From the NCBI GenBank assembly GCA_902806575.1, contig CADCXD010000018.1:2418001-2482000 (forward strand): a stretch of DNA of 64,000 nt, written 5' to 3'. Position 1 is the stretch's first letter. Each line of letters starts with the position of its first letter. Positions 57,963-64,000 of the stretch are shown here, in pieces. Under the pieces are notes generated by a model. The model made no database searches and was not told where the DNA came from. It was given only the letters and a program-made list of their open reading frames with translations. Both the position numbers and the translations under genes were made by a program. Source of the DNA: Jackrogersella multiformis (taxonomy: Eukaryota; Ascomycota; Sordariomycetes; Xylariales; Hypoxylaceae).

Positions 57963-59009
57963 ATGTCCGACTCACAGTTCCAGGAAGGTAAGTGAGTATC
58001 TTAGCAATAACATCTATCAAACTCCTTTGATGATGTGTATCCCACTAACCGTAGCAAAAGGACATTCGGTCCCTACAACCCACCAGGAGTTCCCCGGCAA
58101 GGAGCACAAGATGCCCGTCCAGGCGCAGTATGACACCCTGCCCACCGACGACGGCGGGTACCAGAAGTATAAAGCCGCCGGCAAGCTCCAGGGCAAGAAG
58201 GCCCTTATTACCGGTGGTGACTCGGGGATCGGCCGCGCCACTGCTATCCTGTTCGCCATGGAAGGTGCCGATTCCCTCATCGTCTTTCTCCCCGACGAGG
58301 AAAAAGACGCTCAGGAGACGAAGCGCATGGTGGAGTCGCACGGGCAGAAGTGTCACCTCATGTCCGTCGATCTTACGGACAGAGAGAACTGCAGGAAGGT
58401 CGTCGATGAGGCTCTGAAGCAGATGGGCGGTATTAACATATTGTTCAACAATGCCGCATATCAGATGGTAAAGAGCGATATCCACGAGCTGAGCGAGTGA
58501 GTTGACCTCCCCCCCCCCTTCTTTATAATATGATGAATAAAACGGGTAATTTGACCATCTGACTCGTTACCTGCTCAAGGGATCAATGGATCCACACCTT
58601 CAACACCAACATCCACCCCTTCTTCTACTTGTCCAAGTACGCGCTGCCTCACATGAAGCGCGGCGCGACCATCATAAACAACGCCAGCATCAACGCCTAC
58701 ATCGGGCGTCCCGACCTGCTGGACTACACCTCGACCAAGGGCGCCGTGGTCTCGTTCACGCGAGGCCTCAGCAACCAGTTCGTGAGCAAGGGCATCCGAG
58801 TCAACGCGGTTGCCCCGGGGCCCGTCTGGACGCCTCTCATCCCCGCCACGATGGACGACGAGGCGCAGGATTCGTTCACGAGCCCTATGGGCCGGCCCGC
58901 GCAGCCGAGCGAGGTGGCGGCTTGTGTCGTGTTCCTCGCGGCGCCGGATAGCTCTGCTATCAGCGGCCAGACGATACATTGCAATGGAGGCACTATCGTC
59001 AATGGTTAA
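57963..59009 (+). CDS. Short-chain dehydrogenase/reductase (YghA-like)
   Basis: Three exons: 57963-57987, 58055-58496, 58580-59009; 897 nt, 298 residues. After an N-terminal extension typical of this subgroup (PGKEHKMPVQAQYDTLPTDDGGYQKYKAAGKLQGKKALITGG), the Rossmann nucleotide-binding motif is GGDSGIGRA, followed by VDLTDRE, LFNNAAYQ, the catalytic Asn/Ser region (NNASINAYIG), YTSTKGA (Tyr and Lys of the YxxxK motif) and the end block SGQTIHCNGGTIVNG. Such enzymes reduce or oxidise small alcohols and carbonyls with NAD(P)H and are often stress-induced; the substrate cannot be read from sequence. The exons are clearly more GC-rich than the flanking DNA. Confidence 0.92.
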
Positions 59010-60076
59010 GGTTTGGTCGAGGCGCGGAATAAGCTCCGTTTCTGCATGGCAGAGGTAGGTAATTTTACTTAAATGAAGTGAGGAATCGTTAAAGCGCGGT
59101 TCTGTTGGTATGAGGCCAAGTATGATAAAAAGGCTGAGATATAAGTTCTTGTCGATGAATAATGAGATTTATGATGGGTCTTGCTCACTTGCCTCGTAGG
59201 CACGAGTGTGAAGTTAAGTGAGTAGGGGTATCTTTTCAGCGCCCCTCGGTCGGTATATACCTGGGTAGGTAAGCTTTAAGCCTGTGTCCGCACATTCCTC
59301 TCGAGACTACAGCCAGCACCGACACTTTAGCTATAACCGAAATGATTGGTATTCGGAGCTGAATGTATGATTTTCTGATGTTATTAGTACTTAGGCTGAT
59401 CGAAGCTTGCTGCAGAGCCACGTACATTTGCAGATTGAGACGAAGTGCCGTTCTATCCCCTGGACGATAGAGAACCCAGCCTGTCTAGTGTTGTGATGGT
59501 CCTTTTCGGGGCAATCGGCGAGCTCGGATGAGGACCTTAGCTACGGTATGGCTCGGCTTGGAAAATATCTAATTTTTTTGCTGCTAGCTAGCTAGTGTAT
59601 ATGTACATAGATATTGGTATCTGAGATGCTTTGACTGTGAAGTCAGTGTTATGAACGGTGTATTTTGCATACACTAATTATCCATATCTGCATGGTTAAG
59701 TTAACCCGCCATGCTCATCTCGTTTTCTATTCCAACAATATACGATACGACGTAATGCCCTTAGGCCGTGAGTTTTTCAGAATGGAAGAGGCGCTACCAC
59801 TCGTTTGCATCCCGCATCGAACGTAGTCCTTTAACGTCGAAGCCTACCCCCAATTCCATACAATATGTTTTTGATACTGAAGATAGGAAATCCTTGGACT
59901 ATGGCAAGGCCTTCGACGCTTGCCTTGTGACCGCGACTCGGCATTTTGGTACTGGGAACATTCATGTGTGTGACGCGAGATCCAATATCGGCTCTCAGCG
60001 GATGAGTTGACCTAAGCGTAGCGCAATGTTAAATGCGCGGATACTGCAGTGGCGTTTTCATAAACTAGGTGAGAGC
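59010..60076. other. Convergent 3' spacer between the SDR gene and TAM41
   Basis: No gene was recognised in this 1.07-kb spacer. A frame at 59768-60010 starts with GTG, not ATG, and has no motif. Confidence 0.5.
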
Positions 60077-61711
60077 CTATGAAGATTTCTGACTGTCCTC
60101 AGGCTTACTTGCCTCGCGATACTTGGCTATCTTCTCGCCTAGATAACGAGCACTTCGGCTGGCACCAGACGTAACGAGACCCTTGATGCTCTGCGTGGAG
60201 CTAGGCCAGTTGATGGTCTTTTTGATAACGCCGCGGATATTCTGCCTGAGAGCTTCTGGGTCGTCCTGTGCGATGCGTTGCTCGAAACCTCCACCTTGTT
60301 GCCTCTTGAAAGAGACGGCATCTTCATCTTTGTTCTGCTCTATCATCTCATTGAACTCGAGCTGGGGGATTTGAAACTTTTTCTGATATTCAAAGTATAG
60401 CTTTGAGCGGAAGGCTTTCGGTAATCGGCGCACCATATTGCCTCGTTTGATTGGGTCCATATCTTGCTGTAATTTTAATACAGAGTCCGCATTGGTGACC
60501 CAATCGGGACTGCTGCAAGCCGGGTCGTTAAAGTCGACATTGGGAAGTGACTCGACGAGAGGCGCGTAAAGTCGTCGGAAATTCAGCATGTTGTGATTGA
60601 CGATGTTTGCGACCTTCTTTGGGTTTTCAGTCGGAAAAGCCATTCGCGGATCGCCCAAGTAACTTATACCAGCAATCGTCGCATACAATTTCTGTTCGGT
60701 GAAGTCGGGGGGGAGTAGAAGGAGAGCGGTCCGCAGCGCAGATAAAAGGTTGATCTGGTTCGCAAGACGAACTCTAGGATCATCTCGAAGGATCTTTACC
60801 GGTTTGTGTAGACGACCAGCAAGGTACAAGGTATCCCATTCACTCAGGTCTCTGCATAAAGTATCGATGTTGACGACCCCATACTTGATTAATATACCGT
60901 CGACGGTAACGTAAGGGTTGAAGTAGACTCCGGCACCCCATTTATCTTGCACATAAGACACGGCAGCTGACCCGAACGACCCGAGCATAGAATAATGATC
61001 ACGATGTTGCATGAGATTTAAAGAATGCCAATGCTGCGTATAAGAAACTCCGAAAATGAAGTCAATCATCTTCGGGGAACCATCCTGAGCCTTTTGGACG
61101 GCAACAGGGGCTTTTGGGTGGATCGCCTTGATCTCGGCCTCGGTTGCAGGATCGCCTTTCTCCTGTGGGAAGACGCCAGAACCATACGCGAAGGCATATC
61201 GAATTGGAGCTCGGAACCTCCATAATAATTGCCGTAGAACTTCCTTGAACTCTTGATCGATGACCATATGTTGGTTCACACCAAAGTTTTGATATGGAAG
61301 TTCTTTGAAATCCTCTATACCGAAGTTGGGCTTCTCCTCCCAGTCTAAGTCCGAGTCGGTTGATGCGGTAGAAGCGGCGGTAGAAGCTTGGGGCTTCTGT
61401 AAATGAGGCTCACCTGGAGAACTGGCAGTACTCGTGGCAGAGTCGGACTCGGTTTCTAACTTATGTGCAGTTTTAGCCTCCCCCGAGGCTGAAGCCTTAT
61501 ACCCATCAGACGCGAATGCACGTATGTATTTTCTAGATGCGGGTGGGATTCGAGGGGATTTGGAACCTGGGCGGTAGTATAATTGACCCGTGTGTATGGA
61601 ATGGAGCCTCGAGGATCGTATCGGAGGAGTGATTGGGAGTCGTAGGGCTATAGCATGTGTCCGAGCAGCCGGAAATGCCCCAAGTGTAGGAGGCATGGGG
61701 CGTACAATCAT
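60077..61711 (-). CDS. TAM41: Mitochondrial phosphatidate cytidylyltransferase Tam41
   Basis: A single exon of 544 residues. The enzyme makes CDP-diacylglycerol from phosphatidic acid and CTP on the matrix side of the inner membrane, the entry step of cardiolipin synthesis. The N-terminal 60-70 residues are rich in Arg, Ser and Pro with few acids, consistent with a presequence, and a Ser/Thr/Ala-rich linker follows. The nucleotidyltransferase signature is RYAFAYGSGVFPQE, with the metal-binding aspartate block KMIDFIFGVSYTQHWHSLN downstream, then HYSMLGSFG, AGVYFNPYV, KYGVV and LAGRLHKPVKIL. All are characteristic of Tam41/Mmp37. It is divergent from MAD1, from which it is separated by 812 bp. 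Confidence 0.94.
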   Translation of the reverse strand: MIVRPMPPTLGAFPAARTHAIALRLPITPPIRSSRLHSIHTGQLYYRPGSKSPRIPPASRKYIRAFASDGYKASASGEAKTAHKLETESDSATSTASSPGEPHLQKPQASTAASTASTDSDLDWEEKPNFGIEDFKELPYQNFGVNQHMVIDQEFKEVLRQLLWRFRAPIRYAFAYGSGVFPQEKGDPATEAEIKAIHPKAPVAVQKAQDGSPKMIDFIFGVSYTQHWHSLNLMQHRDHYSMLGSFGSAAVSYVQDKWGAGVYFNPYVTVDGILIKYGVVNIDTLCRDLSEWDTLYLAGRLHKPVKILRDDPRVRLANQINLLSALRTALLLLPPDFTEQKLYATIAGISYLGDPRMAFPTENPKKVANIVNHNMLNFRRLYAPLVESLPNVDFNDPACSSPDWVTNADSVLKLQQDMDPIKRGNMVRRLPKAFRSKLYFEYQKKFQIPQLEFNEMIEQNKDEDAVSFKRQQGGGFEQRIAQDDPEALRQNIRGVIKKTINWPSSTQSIKGLVTSGASRSARYLGEKIAKYREASKPEDSQKSS

Positions 61712-62523
61712 GATGTCGGCTCTCGAATTGGGTCACAGTACGGACGAGTGGAATGCGAAGTTACGGTTATGTGTGATGTGTGATATGATCAAATTGTAAA
61801 ATCGCGCGAAATTGTTAGTCGGAGAAGAAGTTAACACCAGCGAAAGCCGCGATTTTATTACCGGAAGAAGGAATCCATGTGCATATAAGCCTCATGAGTT
61901 GAGGAATTACACAGCTTAGGAGAGGGTCAAGAAAAGAAAGAAGAAGTTCCAAAGTTGTTACTCTAGACGATGTGGTAGTTGTTAAGTCTAGAATTCTACT
62001 ACCTAATAGGTACCTACCTAGGTACCTAGCTCAGTACGTTAATACGTTATCTAAATAAGCCCACCATACCTCCTACCAGCAAGAACATCTCCGAAGATTT
62101 AGATTTCGGCAATGGCCCTTGTCCACGAGAAATGCCCCGGAAAATGCATAAAGGCTGTCATGCCAAGCCAGGAACTGACGCGAAGGTCCCCACTAGGTAC
62201 CAAGCTATGTACAGGCAGAGGCAGAGGCAGAGGCAGGGGTATAAGATGGCCAAGGTAGCAGGGTAGGTGCTAGATGGTTACACGTGATAGTTCACGCTAG
62301 TACATAGATAATCAGAGAAGGAAGCGACTAACCTAGGCGTTTGCAGGCATTGCCAGGCCAGCCGCAAACAACAAAAACAATTTAGCGGCTTCTTGTTGCG
62401 ATCACGACTTCCAAGGTTTTCGAGAACTTCCCTTATTCATCTTTTTTTATTTTAGCCTCTTATTTTATATGGGAACAAACACCAACACCGAGCGAAGTAG
62501 TCTCTATTGATTGGTGCAGCACC
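61712..62523. promoter_or_regulatory. Shared 5' region of TAM41 and MAD1
   Basis: The 812-bp divergent spacer contains a palindromic CCTAGGTA cluster (about 62008-62029) and a (GGCAGA)n microsatellite at 62213-62238. No coding potential was seen. Confidence 0.55.
62213..62238 (+). repeat. (GGCAGA)n microsatellite
   Basis: Four consecutive AGGCAG units occur in the TAM41/MAD1 spacer. Confidence 0.85.
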
Positions 62524-64000
62524 ATGTCTGGTCAATTCAGACAAAGTGTTGGGAGCGCTTCAATTCCAGGGCGATCGAGAGTAAGTAAATGAATATTTCG
62601 GTGAGCGATTCAATTGATAATGCAGCTTCTAATTCGATAAACAGGTTACTTCTTTTCGCGCCTCACTACAGAAAGCGAACCAACCCTCTTACAACTTCTT
62701 CACCGGTACCGAGGATGCACCAGCATCTCGTCATGCCAGACCTTCTTCGCAACAAAGTCATGTGGGCGCCGAGTCCCTGCGGGCATCGTCGCGAGAGAGT
62801 TCCAAGGAGAACCTCGCGCCACCCGACGCAGAAGAGTACGAGACTCAACGAAGAAAAATAGAGGAACTCAAGGCCGAGCTCGCCGCGATGCGCTTTAAAG
62901 TCGAGAATTACGAGCAGGAGAAGGAGATGATAGCTCTGCAGCACGATAATGAGCTGAGAGATGTGCAGCGAAAAGCCGAGGACGACTTCAAGCAGAAGCA
63001 GGCCGCTGAGGGGGACAAAAATAGTGCAGAGCGGCTTTACAAAAATATACAAACGGAACTGCAAGAGGTGAAAGAGAACTCGGCGAGCGAAAAACTCGAG
63101 ATGGAGAAGAAATCCCGGGACACAGAGGACGAGGTGCGTCTCCTAAGAGAACAATTAGAGGACCTATCGGCTGTGAAGGAAGAAGGAGAGAGGATGACCC
63201 AGAAGCGAGTCAGCGATATGGAGATACAACTGTCGAACCTCCGAGGGACCATTCAGGGGCTCGAGCAAGACAACCAAGCACGAGTGTCTTCGATGCACAT
63301 CACTCAGCAGCAGCTCGCGGACAAAGATAAGCTTATTGGTGAATTGGAGGCAGAAGTTTTGCGATTAAAAGCGCAGACAGGCGATGCCGAGACTATAGCC
63401 ATCATCCGCCGTGAACTTACTGAGCAAGTTCAACATATCAGGTCTCTCGAATCGAGGAATGCTAAGCAGCATGCCGAACTAACTCACCTGCGCCAAGTAC
63501 ATAAAGCTGTAGAGGTCGTGGAGGAGGAGAAACGATCACTTCAACGAAGGCTCGAGGTTGCCGAAACCCTAGAGCCCGAACTCAACGAGGCTCGGATGCA
63601 AAGGCAGCGATTGGAAGATGAGCGCCTGGCTTGGACCGCATATCTCCAGAATGCTAGCATGGATGGTGGAGTTATGGAATTTGACTCCCCTGAAGCGATT
63701 GCGCGTGCACTTGTCGAGGAACGGTATAATTCGGCTTCTCTTATGGAGAAGCTTGGCGAAGTACAACCTCAGATCGCGGAGCGGGACGAAATCATCAAAG
63801 CTCTAGAAAACGATAGGAAGACCTTGACGACACAGGTCGAGAAGCTCAAGACCGCCGGTGCTCCTGTGTCGGCAACCAAGGCACTAGGCCGGATAGAGCG
63901 CCAACGTGCCCTTGCTATCAAGGAAGTTGAGTACTTGCGCGCTCAGCTCAAAACCTTTGACGTGGAGGACGAAACTTTTAATTCGGATAATTTCGACCAG
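62524..64000 (+). CDS. MAD1: Spindle assembly checkpoint protein Mad1, 5' part (runs off the window)
   Basis: Exon 1 is 62524-62580 (19 codons) and exon 2 runs from 62645 to the window edge with no stop, 471 codons in total. After a short Ser-rich head (GSASIPGRSR, RPSSQQSHVG) the protein becomes an almost continuous coiled coil from about residue 80: KIEELKAELAAMRFKVENY, ERLYKNIQTELQEVKEN and so on, with regular Leu/Ile heptads and many Glu/Lys/Gln. Blocks such as LQRRLEVAETLEPELNEAR, DERLAWTAYLQ and KEVEYLRAQLKTFDVEDE are typical of fungal Mad1, which binds Mad2 at unattached kinetochores. The Mad2-binding and C-terminal domains lie outside. The intron is 64 nt (GTAAGT...ACAG). Another long coiled-coil protein is possible but less likely. 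Confidence 0.8.

Noticed and set aside
58045..58485. 146-codon minus-strand frame
   Set aside because: It is antisense to the SDR Rossmann exon.

Overview
The window is a 64-kb piece of a filamentous ascomycete genome (Pezizomycotina, most likely Sordariomycetes). The evidence is short 47-90 nt introns with GT...AG ends and CTAAC/CTGAC-type branch sites, fungal-specific families (DUF7708-like/NACHT proteins, Zn2Cys6 and C2H2 regulators, Flc-type TRP-like membrane protein, GPI-anchored wall proteins) and GC-rich exons in moderately AT-rich spacers. It is not an operon-like bacterial region. No rRNA, tRNA, CRISPR array or intact transposon was recognised by eye.

Layout. 1-390: 3' end of an acidic protein resembling the C-terminus of Ssr4-type SWI/SNF subunits. 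2.06-3.62 kb: Ser/Ala/Asn-rich GPI-anchored wall protein with a hexanucleotide-encoded SN tract. 4.24-8.26 kb: nine-exon NLR-like protein (DUF7708-like helical N-terminus, NACHT, zinc-finger block, ankyrin-like C-terminus) with one probable GC-AG intron. 8.43-12.02 kb (-): eleven-exon SNF2/RING helicase of the Rad5/HLTF class. 12.72-14.33 kb: mitochondrial Qri7 (t6A synthesis) with an unresolved frame change. 14.70-15.64 kb (-): proteasome beta-5 subunit. 16.57-18.96 kb (-): Flc/TRP-like membrane protein. 22.14-25.57 kb (-): large C2H2 regulator. 28.7-29.1 kb: DUF202 membrane protein. 30.99-32.44 kb (-): Zn2Cys6 regulator rebuilt from four exons. 32.4-42.85 kb: a 10-kb stretch with no recognisable gene. 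42.85-44.70 kb (-): class V aminotransferase similar to the NifS-like half of molybdenum cofactor sulfurase. 44.7-50.3 kb: no convincing gene. 50.28-51.15 kb (-): GPI-anchored Cu-only superoxide dismutase-like protein. 54.38-54.80 kb: tiny three-exon V-ATPase subunit f/RNase kappa homologue. 57.96-59.01 kb: SDR oxidoreductase. 60.08-61.71 kb (-): Tam41. 62.52 kb to the right edge: Mad1, 5' part.

The housekeeping genes (QRI7, PRE2, TAM41, MAD1, V-ATPase f) are functionally unrelated neighbours, as usual in fungi; QRI7/PRE2 are tail to tail, and SNF2/QRI7 and TAM41/MAD1 each share a 5' region. The accessory character lies in the NLR gene and in the long gene-poor stretches at 32-43 kb and 44.7-54 kb. 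A self-complementary motif around CCTAGGTA recurs through the spacers and was not seen in any annotated exon.

Exon joins were inferred by hand from splice consensus, reading frame and protein family expectation. All spliced lengths quoted are exact multiples of three, but none was tested against transcripts.
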